DNA from: Centroberyx gerrardi
Lineage: Eukaryota > Chordata > Actinopteri > Beryciformes > Berycidae
Reading direction: 5' to 3'
DNA length: 64,000 nucleotides
Assembly: GCF_048128805.1 (NCBI RefSeq)
Contig: NC_135999.1
Location: 23,707,659-23,771,658, forward strand
Shown piece after piece: positions 44,987 through 61,500 of this stretch. Under the pieces are notes generated by a model. It was not told the DNA's origin and did no database searches. It was given only the letters and a program-made list of their open reading frames with translations. Positions within the stretch are counted from its first letter, which is position 1. Each line of letters begins with the position of its first letter. Position numbers and translations under genes: made by a program.

Positions 44987-46058
44987 ACACACTCCCACAC
45001 ACACATATGCCCACACACACACACACACACACAGTGATTTTTTACGTAAACAGCTCACTCCTGCAGACAGTAAATCATGTGGCCGTGTCTCAGTGTATAA
45101 AGCATGCAGACAGGGCCGGGAGGTTCAGCTAGTGTTTGACTAATAATACTATGAGCAGGACATGTGATCTAAACCACACTGAACACGATATGATCACTGG
45201 CACCAGACATGCCGGTTCCAGCGTCTCAGAAACAGCCAACCTCCTGGGATTTCTGCACACTAATGTCTAGAGTTTACAGAGAATGATGCAATTAACAAAA
45301 AATAGTCAGCAAGCAGTCCTGTCGGCAAAAACACCTCATCGATGAGAGGCGTTAAGAGAGTTCAAGTTAACAGGCGGGTCACTAGAATGCAAACAGCCGC
45401 TCAGTACGACAGTGATGTGCAGAAGGGCATCTCACAATGCACAACTCATAGAAACTTCAAGTGGCTACAGCAGGAAGATGAAGCTACAGTGGGCATGTGA
45501 TCACCACAGTTGGACGAATCATGCTTTCTGTTGCACAATACTGCTGGCATGGTGAGAATTTGGCGTAGAGTAGATGGAGATTTTTCATAAATCTGTAGAT
45601 CCGTCCTGCCTGGTGTCAACAGTGCAGGCTGGTAGTGGAGGTGTAATGGTGTGGGGAATGTTTTCTTGACACACATCAGGCTCCTTAGCACCAACTGAGC
45701 TTTCTTTAATACCTAAACATTGCTGCTGACCAGGTGCATCACTTTGTCAAATGGAAACGTCCAGCAGGATAATGTACCTTCATCTCAAGATGCTTCCAGG
45801 AACATGACAGTTTAGTAGTGGCCTTTGCAGTCCCAGACCTCAACCCAATACAGCAACTTTGTGATGAGGTGGAACGGGATGCTCGTATCATGAAAGTGCT
45901 GCAGAAAAATCTGCAGGAACTTAGGCTAATGAGTCACCAAGGACTGAGATCCCTGAGAAATGTTTCCAGCACCTTGATGAGTCCATGCCTTGAAGAATTC
46001 AGGCTGTTCTGGAGGCAAAAGAGGGTCCTAACTTGGTGTACCTAATAAAAGTGGCCAT

Positions 46059-46093
<35 letters not shown>

Positions 46094-47666
46094 TATATTT
46101 GTGTCCCGACTTTGCATTTTCTTGGCTTTGCAAGGAGATATGGGAGATGTCTTAATGCCATGAGAGTTTAGGGACTTCTACCCAAACATCAAGTGGATAT
46201 GTACAGTATATATCCTTTTGCATGTCAGATCAAGCTAAAGTAATAAATAAATAAATAAATAAATAAAGCTAAATCTTCACCAAAGGACTTGCAAAGGGCT
46301 CATCTCTCAACACATTTTATGAACAGCCGTGTGGTTCGTCTGAAATTGCAGTCTTCCATGTTCTGTACTGAGAAATAATTTAAGTGACACAAAATAGCAT
46401 GTTGAATCACAACAACAACAACAACAACAACAACAACATCTGCCTCCTTTTCTGGAGATTCAACTTGTGAGCGAATACTGCGCACAAGCGTTAGCAGTCT
46501 AGCAGATAAAATGAAATGCAGCTGAGCAAAGTCTGCTCACTGAACATGCTCCAACACCTAGCAGTAATTGTGTGGGTTGCTTGTTTTGGATAGCTAATCA
46601 TTTTCATAATCAAAAGGATATGTAGCCTACTGTAGTTCTTTAGCAATATACAAGCAATACAAGCATTTTTACAGTTAAAAACATTATTAGGATGTATGTA
46701 AATCATCAAAGACGTTAGGCTGAGATGTATGTGTTAGAGAGCTTACATTACTGGAGGCTCACAATTGCTGTATTTATGTATAGAATTTAAGGAACAGAAA
46801 TTTTCACACATCAGTCAATTATTGTGTATTGACTATTATTATTTCTATGGTTGTCATTATTATAGATAGGCTTATTATGTTTACTTTTATGTTGGTCAAT
46901 AGGACAAGATTGGAAACCGTTTTTCATTGGTTGCTGTAGTAAAATGTTTTAGCTGTGGAAAATGTAATAAAATAAGTTTTAAAACATTTTAATTTAAATA
47001 TCATTGCATTTAATCTATTCATGTCCTTTATGAAATAAAAATAAATATTCTGTGTTTCCATGTCAAATCTTTATTTAAAGGATTATTAAGATCAGGAGGA
47101 CCATAATGACATACAGATGCATTAAGTAAAGAGTGAAAATAGAGTTATACAAATATACAAATTATTTTCATAGAATGCCAATTAATATCATATAATAATT
47201 AAATACATCTCCTTTACCATCATTTGTTGACATAGATTTGATGCTTTCTGCCGCCTAATCGTCACATCTCAGCAACTTGATTATCATGGAAAGGTCCCAC
47301 TTTCCCTGTCCTGTTTACCACTTTGTTGGACCGTTCATATGCTTAAACTTGTAATACCGATATTTCCGACAGCACTTGAAGTAAGCATCCGGTCCCTGTT
47401 GCGTGTCACGCTGTCCCTGACGCTGTCCCCAACTGAACTGAATCATTATTCCAGATGCAAGAATTACATTAATATTGTATTAATATATATCTGATTGTGT
47501 AGACCACTCATTTTTCTTATTGAACTCATTCATAATATATATAATATATCATATATGACAATTGACAGAAAAATGTTATATTAAAAAAAACATTGTTCTA
47601 CACTATAATACTAATAATACCAATAATAATAATATTTTATAATTCATGGCTTTTGTCTCTCTTCTC

Positions 47667-47716
<50 letters not shown>

Positions 47717-48246
47717 AATTAGCAATTAACTTTTAGCTGTCATACATTTCTTCACGTTTCTTTATATTGCTACAATGTCCTATATCATTACTCGCGCCCT
47801 AACAAGTCCAGGAGAACAAACGCACAACAACTTTTGACTTTAAACTCATGAATAATGCAAATTTCTCCTCCTAATTCTGCCACTGCAACATAAAGTATCT
47901 CAGTGACCCTTGGTTTCTAAAATGAAATAACAGCTACCAAAACACATACTTTGTTACAGGGTTTTGTTATTAAATCAGACTAAAAACACTTGGATGGCCC
48001 ATTTATGACTTCAGTAGTCGAAAGTCGGAGCACCTGAAGGCAGCAAGAGCCCGGAAGCGGAAAATGAATCATATAACAGGAAATACATAACACACAAACA
48101 CACAACTCTCGCTGGCTGGCTAGTCTCCATTTTTAGCTGAACTTGGGTCGATCCAGTTTTAATTCGACAAGTGTATATATATTGTATTGGTAGGACAGAT
48201 TTGTCCATTTCCATTTCTTGTGTTGGACTAAAACGACGATTTCAAG
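44124..48246. other. intergenic region sp6 to cwc25
   Basis: sp6 3' UTR, then repeats: (CA)n at 44952-45033, a decayed Tc1 copy (about 45090-46058), (AT)n at 46060-46090, (AAAT)n at 46241-46267, (AAC)n at 46409-46437 and (TG)n at 47671-47715. An ETS-like CCGGAAG near 48051 lies about 200 bp before the cwc25 ATG. No further gene is seen. Confidence 0.5.
45090..46058 (+). pseudogene. decayed Tc1-type transposase copy
   Basis: Scattered frames on the + strand recall a Tc1 transposase in order: TCTCAGAAAC near 45215, GTTTACAGAGAATG near 45272, then GGTGGTAATGGTGTGG-like text near 45630-45655, and PDLNPIQQLCDEVERDARIM (about 45831-45890), which is the catalytic-domain PDLNPIE region. Frameshifts and deletions break it. 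The end GTGTACCTAATAAAAGTGGC (about 46037-46056) matches the Tc1 inverted end seen intact at 60.2-60.8 kb. Confidence 0.8.
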
Positions 48247-51200
48247 ATGGGAGGCGGCGATCTCGTAAGTTGATGAGCTAGCTTAGCACCGATACGTGCC
48301 ACTCTCTGTTATGGAGAGAACAGTACCAAACTCTATTCAAAATCTGGTAATATAAACATGTCTTGCTTATCGGCACCGGTATACTCCTGGTAGATCATGA
48401 CCCTAACCCTCTTCCAAAGTGTTAAGAGGTACTCTTCAATTCGGCGTACACACAATATAACAAGCATCGCTTATTTGAACTTGGTTCTCCTGTTATTCCA
48501 ACATTCTTACTCGAATATAACGCGAACGTAACACTGTGCGGACCAGTAACGAGAAGTGAGAATCAATTCTAAAAGTTTAGATTTTATTGAAATAAAGTGA
48601 TGCTTAGTTAATCATCTATATGCCGAATTTACCAGAATATCCTAACGATTAATAACAGGTCTCAAGCCATACTTTAGCAGGTGTATACCGTTGCCGATAA
48701 GCAAGGAAACATTAAACTGACAGATTTTGTGTAATTAGCTTTCTTAGCTAATGTTGGCTAGCTGACTTGTATACTGACTCTGCCTGCCTGAATTATGGCT
48801 GGGCTAATTTTGTTCAAATAAATAAATACATTAGAGGGAGTCAGATTTTCTAAGATGATACATTATAACATTGCCAGATTAAAACCATCAAACCCATTAA
48901 AGTTAGCTGAAGTTGTACACTAAAGTCAGTTATATGGGAAATGATCAATATCATGTACCTGATAGTTGCTTATGAATGAAGTACTTTTTAAAAATGACTT
49001 AATGTTTTCCCTCCTCTTTTACCAGAACTTGAAAAAGAGCTGGCACCCCCAGACTATGAAAAATATCGAGCGTGTATGGAAGGCTGAGCAGAAATACGAA
49101 GCTGAACGGAAGAAGATTGAGGAGCTCCAGAAAGAGCTGAGAGAGGAACGAGCTCGAGAAGAAATAACTAAATTCGCGCAGGAAACCGGGGCTCTCAAGT
49201 TAGTTCACCCTCACATTGTCAAGAGTTTTTGTTTCTGCCAGTTTGTTATGAGTGATACAAAAAAGTAGTCAGCAAGTCATGTTTTAACAGCTGATTTTTG
49301 TACTTTTTTGACAGGAAAAAGGATGACCGTCTGGACTGGATGTACCAGGGCCCCAGTGGTCAGGTGTCCAGGGATGAGTATCTGCTGGGACGTCCCATCG
49401 ACAAGCAGATCACCGAGCAGTTTGAGGAGCCTGAGAGCGGTCCATCCGCCCAAACCGGCCTCCTGCCTGGCTCCATCTTCAACCCTACCACCCCTGCCTC
49501 CAACCTCGACCTGGCCGCCAAGATTAGGGAAGACCCCCTGTTTGAAATCAGGTTAGTCATGTTCCTTCTTGTAATTTGTACGCTTCCTGAATCCTGTTAC
49601 AGTCATGCGTAGGCCAGAGAATTTGATTATGTTCCGTCCCTGTGCAAATCATCTAATTTATGTTTTGTTTTTTTCTTAAGGAAACGGGAGGAGGAAAAAA
49701 AGAGAGAAGTCTTGACTAATCCAGTGAAGATGAAGAAAATCAAAGAAATGGTAAAATGATTGTGTAACTGTTTTGAAGTGTTTATATGTGTTGACATTGA
49801 CAGCAATTTTTAGACCTTGTTTTGGTTGGCTAAACATCAATCTGTTCTCTCACAGCTGCGCCAGAATCTTGAAAAGAAAGACAAGAAAAAGAAGAGGAAG
49901 AAGGAAAAGAAGGAGAAGAAGGGAGACAAAGAGCGGAGAAAGGAGAAGAAGCATAAGAGAAGGAGCACAAGTTCGAGCTCAGAGGAGGAAAACGACAAAA
50001 AATACAGGTATTTGACTATCGGACTACAATCCATTTACAACTGCATTTTTATGTGGTTAAGCGCTGTCCGATTACAATCCGATCACCCAAGACGCATGCC
50101 AATGCCAGGTGTAAATGGGGTCTAAGAGACATCTAGCTTAATTTAGGTTAACGTCTCTCATTCATGTGAAAGCAGTTTGTAATTTGGGTCTATCATCTAT
50201 TCTCAGGTCACATTCAAAGGATGAATCTTCATCCGGCGCCAAATCTCATTCTCACCATGTTTCAGGCTATGGGCTACAGGTAAGAGAGCAGCAAACCAGC
50301 GTCTGATAATACCACTGATATCTTAATCACATGTACATGTAATGCAGATGCATCCTGCAGTTTCAGTTGCTCAACTCCCACTAGAACAGCACACTACCAA
50401 GTCCTAACAGTGAAATCTCCTCTCAGGTCGCTGCTGGAAGACATCACCAGTCCTCTGCTCACTCAGGACGCCACGAGCGGAGCCGCTCCCGATCGCCTCA
50501 CAGGAACAACAGCGAGAACCACTCCTCACACAGAACCGACAGGAAGGTCCAGCAACGAGCTCCCAGTCCACAGAAGGAGCGTTACCACCGACAGAACAAC
50601 CACAGATCCAAGTAAGAGTCCACAGAGTTAACATTGAACTTGTATTAGGGCTGGGCGAAATTTCAATATTATCATCTTTAATTGGACTCATATCGTGATG
50701 ATATGGTGATTGTGGGACATTGTGACACACACTTCTGCCATCTAAATTGATGATAACAAGCAAATTTTGTTTAAAATCTCTGACAAAATGAGGTATAAAA
50801 CATTTTAAGGAATATTATTTGAAAATGTCAGGTTTGTTTGACATCACACCTAACATTACTATTCGGTTCAATGGGATGAACATTAATTAACATGTGATTT
50901 TGCATACGTGAGCCTTATTGTGATATATATCGATATTGAAAAAAATCTGTATTGGGATATTGATTTCAACCATATCGCCAGATCTACTTGTATAATCATT
51001 GAATCGATTTCATTCTGTTTCACCCTAATGTCTTCCTGTCTATTTGTAGGCAACTCTCTGCTGAAGAGCTGGAGCGGAAGAGGCAGGAGATGATGGGCTT
51101 TGCCAAGCAGAGAGAGGAGGAGCGGGAGGATAATGTAAAAAGATACAAGAGACAAGATGAGCAGGAGAAGCAGCGGGAACAAAGTACCAAGCATGACCGC

Positions 51201-51712
51201 CATGCTGGCTTCATCCAGTAAGTTCTGGGTAACATAGAGACATGCAGATAATCAGAGACGAAATTTTAAGATTTAGTTTGGGTTTTTTTTGTTCTCTGTT
51301 AGAATGTGAGGTTTCTGCTGGACACACATCTCCCATTACTTTTAAATCAAACATAGAGTCACAAAAAAACAGGATTCTGATGTTTATTTTTGGTGCGTCA
51401 GCTAATATGGATATTCCTGAAATAAGGAAAGATAGCCCGTACTCTATTTCTTATTTTATTTTTCTTGTTCTTTCTTTTTTGGAACATGTGAAAAAAGAAA
51501 GAAAAAGAAAATCTTACTTCTTAATGTTCCTCATAACATCTCTGGTATGACATGCTTAATTTTCATTTTCACTAACGCTCACCTTTCCTTCCTGCAGCAA
51601 CATGAAGCTGGAGAGCGCTTCCAGCTCTTCGTTGGAGGACAGAGTGAAGAGGAACATCCACTCCATACAGCGGACCCCAGCCTCCCTGGAGAAGAACTTC
51701 ATGAAGAGATGA
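48247..51712 (+). CDS. cwc25: CWC25 spliceosome-associated protein homologue
   Basis: Nine exons: 48247-48264, 49026-49198, 49315-49551, 49681-49750, 49856-50007, 50207-50279, 50427-50611, 51050-51217 and 51598-51712, all with GT-AG borders and consistent phases, giving 396 residues. It starts MGGGDLNLKKSWHPQTMKN, the N-terminal Cir_N-type segment, then WMYQGPSGQVSRDEYLLGRP, a Lys/Glu-rich basic coiled stretch, an Arg/Ser-rich middle, LSAEELERKRQEMM and the conserved tail ending LEKNFMKR. Known role: CWC25 joins the spliceosome for the first catalytic step. The first exon encodes only six residues. A variant poly(A) signal ATTAAA lies at 52132. The gene is 1.2 kb upstream of psmb3 on the same strand, a neighbour order also seen in mammals. 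Confidence 0.95.
50646..50981. mobile_element. MITE in cwc25 intron 7 (intact copy)
   Basis: The segment starts TAGGGCTGGGCG and ends ATATCGCCAG, weak inverted ends. Its interior is about 80% alike by eye to the reverse complement of the MITE at 60138-61067 (shared AAATTGATGA, ACAAGCAAATT, GATTTTGCATAC). Confidence 0.75.
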
Positions 51713-52947
51713 AGACAGAACACATTTACCAAACTACATATATGAACTGGTAGAAAAGACTTGTGAGAGAGAGTGCAATCCACTCCCCTCCCAGTCTGTA
51801 TATTTGTCTTTAAAATATTGAGACAGAAGGATGGGTGCTGTGGCAGGATTCAGTCCTGAGTTTAACAGGGAAACATGTGGCTCCAGAGGTGTTTGTTTTT
51901 ATTTTGAAAAGCAGATGCAAAAGGAACATAATTTATAGTTCTGACAAATGCAAAGGGTCTGTGATGGCCGGTCCCTCCTAGTCATTTCATATAAAGTCCC
52001 TTTAACGTTCATATGATCTGAACTTTGTATAGTATATTGTTTTTTTCATTAATAGGTTCCGCTTTTATCTCAAATGTTTTTGTAATATACACTTGTGATT
52101 CAGTGTACTCCTGTAAGTGAATAGGAATTGTATTAAAACACATTACCTCCTTTATTTGCGTTGGGATTTCTTAAACAAGCCAAATATGAGAAGAAGGTTG
52201 TGACCACATCACTGGGTAAGGGTGGGTTAAAGGTTTTCCTATGCCACAGAACACTTAAGTATGTTAGAAAACACAAGTGTATTAAGTGTATTTAAGTCAA
52301 ACTGGTGTACAGCTCCACTGACACAGAGGATGGGAAAGGTGACAGAAGACACCCAGAGTGATTTTATGGGAATATAGAAAACCTTCAGAACCGTTAGAGC
52401 TACAGTAAAATAAAGCTCACCTGCAAGCAAAAGCTCAAAAAAACATTCAGCTTGGCATCAGTAGAATAGTTCCAGATGTGACATGAGCGCTTACCATACA
52501 TTTCGTGCACGGCACCAAGCGGTTTATGGTGGGGTTATGGTGAGGATTTTATTCACTGTAGAAAATACCTTTTCAAATCTGTTTCACATCACCCGAAAAC
52601 CCATCCCCTCGTTGCAGTTCAACTGAGCTATGTAGTGACAATCCAGTTTTAGACCGGCCTCTCTCTTTTTCCCCAGTTTTGATTTCGCTTTAACACGCCT
52701 CAACCAAACTATGCACAGATCGGCACGCCGCCGGCCCCTTCCTCCAATGGCAGCAGCGCCTGACACCGACAACTGTTCATCAAGCCAATTGCCGTTAAGC
52801 AGATCATGACGTAGTTGAGTCACGTTAGTCAGATTTCTGTGTTCCTAAATCGTGTAGTCACTGTAGGAAGCTAGCAACCATTCATATTAACAGCCAAAGG
52901 GGTTAGCTGGTTTCCAAGTGATAGGAATATAACTCAACGCGGCCACA
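51713..52947. other. cwc25 3' UTR and psmb3 promoter region
   Basis: The cwc25 3' UTR runs to the ATTAAA at 52132-52137. The remainder is the psmb3 upstream region, with an AP-1/Maf-type TGAGTCA at 52816-52822, about 126 bases before the ATG. No CDS is supported. Confidence 0.55.
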
Positions 52948-56280
<3,333 letters not shown>

Positions 56281-58522
56281 AGCCCGCTTGCAGCACCAGA
56301 CTTCACCAACACACACTTTTTGTATAAAAATAATAAACAATGCTTGTACTGTCTTTTTTTTCTTATTGATATTGTTCAATAAATAAACATAGGTTTAAAC
56401 AAGGAGCTTGACTCGTGTTCTGTTTTTGACGGAAGAAGTCAAATTTTGCATGTAGTGTGAAGCTGAGTTGTAGGTTTGAATCCAAGACGCCAAGATACTA
56501 CAGTATAGTTGGCAAGAGAATGCAATTGCTTTAGAAAAAATGTCTGGTCTTTTCTTAAAGTAAGGTGACACCAGCAGGGTTAACGGACATAAACACGCTT
56601 AACCATGCCTGTATATTCCATAACAGCCTGGATTATGCACAATTTTACTGAAATTGTGTAGATACTTTCCCAGCATGCCTTGCATTACACTGGGCACTAG
56701 TCACCCGTCAGACCACTAATGTTATGTCAGGGTGCAGAGAGCCATTTCATTACAGTTGCCGTTTTCAAAATCACTGCGGTAGGATTCGTGGCGATATTTT
56801 GATGTAGCAAATCCTGAAAGACCAGATTTAGAAAAAAAATCCGAGCAGAGTTGGTATTAGTCATTGTAAATAAGAATTTGTTCTTAGCTGACTTGCCTGG
56901 TCAAATAAAGGTTAAATCTTCAGTGGGAAGCACTGACACTCCTATTTTCACCTATAGATCTACTACATTAGATGTATGTTTTGCAGTCTTTCCTTTACTA
57001 AGATTTTTTAGCCAATAATCCTGCAGCCTTCAGTATGCACCATCATGTGGAGGTGAAAGATAGATTTGTTTTCTTTACAGATCTTCACCAGAATATGATG
57101 CAGGCAAGGTGGGAAAGGATTAAAGATAAAGAGCTAGAATAATTGACTAAAAGACAAAATAATGAAGGACAGTCTGAAGGAAATTCATTATCAGCACATT
57201 ACATCTGCCTAGTTCATCATCACACAGTACATCTGCCTAGTTAAGCACTAAACCTCAGGCTGTCATTTCAGTAGATAGACACATGCAATATCAATCAAGC
57301 ATGAGTCAATGAAGAAATAAATGCAGCCCCAGAGCAAAAACAAGATAAAACTCCCTTTAATATGCAATGAATCATTTTCAAGTAACTTTTTTTTTCTAAT
57401 GTCTGTTGGTAACAAAACAATACTGTATACAAACACAAAATTGCTACATTAATGTAAACAAGATATAAAAATGATTCTTATGGTAATAAAACAAGTATTT
57501 GCTGTAGAATTCCCCTTTTTATGTGAATTTTTTTTTCTTAGACCGACCTCCACCAAGCTCACGGTTAAAATTTCAAAAATATTCAAAAACAATATGGCAA
57601 CGTAACATTCAAAACACCAATTTTTTTTTTTTTTTTTTTAGTCGTAACACTCAGATGCTAAGTTCAGTGGTTTGATGTTTCAACTTACTGGTGGAGTCTC
57701 ATGTACATATCAGCCATGCATTTTTGATATTGCATTCATTTACTTAATAAACCATTATATATTAATGTGTTTATCCCCTGTTGTCGTTCCAATTTGTTTC
57801 TGTCAGCGGTGATTCTTTTACATTTTTTGTTGTTGTTGTTGAGAGAGAAAAGCCTGATGGCGACTGTCGAAGAGTTTGTCATGCGATCCGATCATTCTGC
57901 ATCTGTGCGAGTGTGTGTGTGTGGGTGTATACATCTGCGTGTCTGTGTGTGTGTGTACTTGCGTGTCTAATAAAAAAAATAATAAGAACAACAACAACAT
58001 GAACGGAAACCGAACAGACTGTACTAACAGACTCTTTTTAACTGCTGAAGCTGACACACTCGTTCAAGGCATTAGTGAGACAGTTCCCGTGCTGGCGTGA
58101 GGAGGAGGAGGAGGGAGGCAGAAAAGTGGGACAGGGAGATTTGTCAGACTATTCCAAATTCAATGAGGGTATCACAAGTTTTTCCTTGTAAGACGCTTAC
58201 ACTGTGGAGGCAGGCGGAGGAGGAGGGGGGGGGGGGGGGGGGGGCTGGGCAGAGGATAGTAGAGGAGGGAGTAGGGGAAAGGAGGGATGGGGCACGTTGC
58301 TTTTTCAATAGAGTCCAGCGCCCTCTCTCTGTGAGACAGTGTAACAGCCTCGTTCCCGTTCATCCTTCCTTTCTGTCTAAAGTCTGTTGTCCCGGCCGTG
58401 GGAGGACACCAGGGGTTTGGGTTGGTGGGGCAGGCGGGGGGCTGGGGGGTAAGAGAAAGAAGTGGGGTGGGATTTGATAGATCTATGACAGGATGTGACT
58501 GGCTGGACTGGGAGAGATGAGT
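56281..58522. other. convergent intergenic region psmb3 / pip4k2b
   Basis: The psmb3 3' UTR ends after AATAAA at 56332. A repeat tail (CTTGCCTGGTCAAATAAAGG) lies near 56893-56912. A poly-T run is at about 57621-57640, TG-rich sequence at 57911-57966 and a run of 20 G at 58225-58244. The pip4k2b 3' UTR occupies the right part on the - strand. No additional gene is supported. Confidence 0.55.
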
Positions 58523-61500
58523 CTATGACAAGATATTGGACATGAACTCGAAGAATCTTTTGGAGTACTGCTCTGGGTTCACCGTCGAGATCTCAGCCCC
58601 CGCCTGAGGGGGGGGAAAAGCACAAAGAGAATATATTAAGAGCAATTTATTTAAATTTTCCCTTTAGTTTGTGTTCATGAGATGTTCTGAGGGATAGGTA
58701 ACTGCGCTATTTTTATCAAGTCCAAAAAAAACTAAAAATGTCTCAGGTGCATAAATTCAGAGCATAGAAGATCAATAAGAATTTGCACACTATAAAGATA
58801 AAAAAAACGAGGCCAGCTGATGTAAAAAATGCCAAAACGTATTACATGGTGACACTGGTTTGTGCACTTTCATTTTTTTCACTTTTTTTTTTTCACCTTT
58901 ATAGTGTTTTTTTTTTTACCTTTATAGTGTGCAAATTCTTTTTGATCTTCTATGTTCTAAGGGATGAAAGATGGAAAAAAATGGAAAGATGTCTACCTGT
59001 AAATGCTTTCTGACTTCCAAATAAAAATGTTTAAAAAAATATATATACATGTATATATATATAATTAGCGCAACACATTATTTAGTTTTCATAGAGTTTT
59101 TGTGTTACATGGTTTAAATTCTGTTCCAGGGACACTTGCACCCCAATGCACATCTTAAAAAATCTGATTCCTTCCATTAAAACAAGACTGCTGAAACAAG
59201 TCAAATCACAACAATACAGGATGTTCTATCCTTTTTCAGCTGCAGCCACAGGTTGTTGAATCATCTCGACACTCACCCCGTGTTTCACAGTTTTGGCAGC
59301 ATGTGCAGCTTTTTTCTTAGCGTCATAGTGCGTGAGGATGTCGATGATGGCCATGAAGTATACCTCCTTCTTCACAGCACCTAAAACAAGGAGCAAGATA
59401 CAGCATGAGGATAAAACGTCAGGAGGTTTCACTTTCACCTGGAGAGACAATGACAAACACTGCCTGCCTCTTATTTCTTTACTTAGCACTTCTCTATTAA
59501 GCATAAATATTATACTGACACACATTGTTGCATCTGTTGTCTGTGGCTTTTACTTTTCAGTGTTTCTAATGTTGGCGATGCAGGAATTTAAGTTTATTCT
59601 ACTGCCGAGTGTCAGCTAAAAATGACTATTTAATGTAAATGTAGTGATAAACAAAGATGAAAAATAGAGGTTATATATCTATCATTTCCTCTTTCACACT
59701 TTTCCAACAGACAACCAGTCAACTAAACGTGTGTCTACACTTTACGCAAGGGTGCGTTCAGGTCAGTGTATCAGAGGAGTGTTAAAGACGCTGCTTACTG
59801 TCGTGGCTCTTGATTGCGTAGACGTCCACAGAGGGGTCGAACTCTCCGGGGCCGAAGAATCCGCCGAAGTTGAGGGGGTTCCCGGGGCTGTCGGGAGGGG
59901 TGCCGAACGAACCGGTGAGCGCGCCTCCGCCCATCCCGTCATTCTCGTACTCCTCCTCGTCTCCTGCGCCCTCCACGTCCATCTCCTCCTGCTCCGCTCG
60001 GTCCACATCATGGATGCCCACCAGGAGGCTGTAGTCCATGATCTTCAGCGTGGCCAGGAACTGACAAAACACACACACAGTAAGCATTAGCTTGTCGGGT
60101 GTCACTATAATGAGCCCATCTACACATTCTGGTCATGTAGGGCTGGGAGATATGGCTGAAATCAAAATCAAGATAATCATCAGGATATATATATATATGT
60201 ACACTCACCGGCCACTTCATTAGGTACACCTTACTAATACTGGGTAGGTATCAGCTTTCAGCTCAGTGTCAACTGGCTACCAAAGTGACATCTGCCTCAA
60301 GGTCGGACGTGTTGCATTCTGAGATGCTTTTCTGCTCACCACAGTTGTAAAGAGGTTATCTGAGTTACTGTTGCCTTTCTATCAGCTCGAACCAGTCTGG
60401 CCGTTCTCCTCTGACCTCTGCCATCAACAAGGCATTTTCGCCCAGAGAGCTGCCGCTCACTGGATATTTTCTCTTTTTCGGACCATTCTCTGTAAACCCT
60501 AGAGATGGTTGTGCGTGAAAATCCCAGTAGATCAGCTTCTGAATCGTTTCTGAATTACTCAAACCAGCCCGTCTGGCACCAACAACCATGCCACGTTCAA
60601 AGTCACTTAAATCACCTTTCTTCCCCATTCTGATGCTTGGTTTGAAGTTCAGCAGATCGTCTTGACCATGTCTGCATGCCTAAATGCATTCAGTTGCTGC
60701 CACGTGATTGGCTGATTAGATATTTGTGTTAACAATCAATTGAACAGATGTACCTAATGAAGTGGCCGGTGAGTGTATATATCATTTGGCTTATGTATGC
60801 AAAATCACGTTAAATAATCAAATTGATGTCCATTGCATTGAACCGCATGGCAAAGTTAAATGTGATTTCAAACAAAACTGAATTTTTCAAATAATATTCT
60901 CTACAATGTTTCATACCTAATTTTGTCAGTTTTTAAATATAATTTGCTTGTTGTCATCAATTTAGACAACAGAATTGTGTATCAAGATAATACAATATCA
61001 TCATATCATCACAATAGGATTACACTGAGAAACGATAAACGATAATATTGAATTATTGCCCAGCCCAGAGTCATATTATAGTAATGAAACTTTTTGAAAA
61101 ATAAATAAAAACATAAACACAAGATTAAATGTTGCATAAGTCAATAGAGTCAATAAAAGTTTTTAGACGTGATTTTAGACAAGTTTTAAGACATTTAAAA
61201 AAAAAGATGATCCCTGAACAAACCCAAGTTCCTCAGGCAGGGCATTTCAGTCTAGAGGCCCTGATGGGAAAAGCGCAACACCTTCAGTCTGGAGTTTAGA
61301 CTGCAGACGGGCCCGGCTCGAGGATCCTGGCCTGCACTCTGACTCGTAGGGGCTTAAAGGGTCTGCAGTGTAGCTAGCAGCCAGACCTAGCCATGCTTTA
61401 AACGTGATCAATTCTTAAATCTAACTAAACAGCAAACTGCAGAAGCTCCCGACGTGTTTCTTACCTCTACATCACGCTTTAACTTCTCCAAGAAGTACTT

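Noticed and set aside
60365-60628. 87-codon - strand ORF as a host gene
   Set aside because: It lies inside inverted ends with TA duplication and reads as the start of a Tc1 transposase, then shifts frame.
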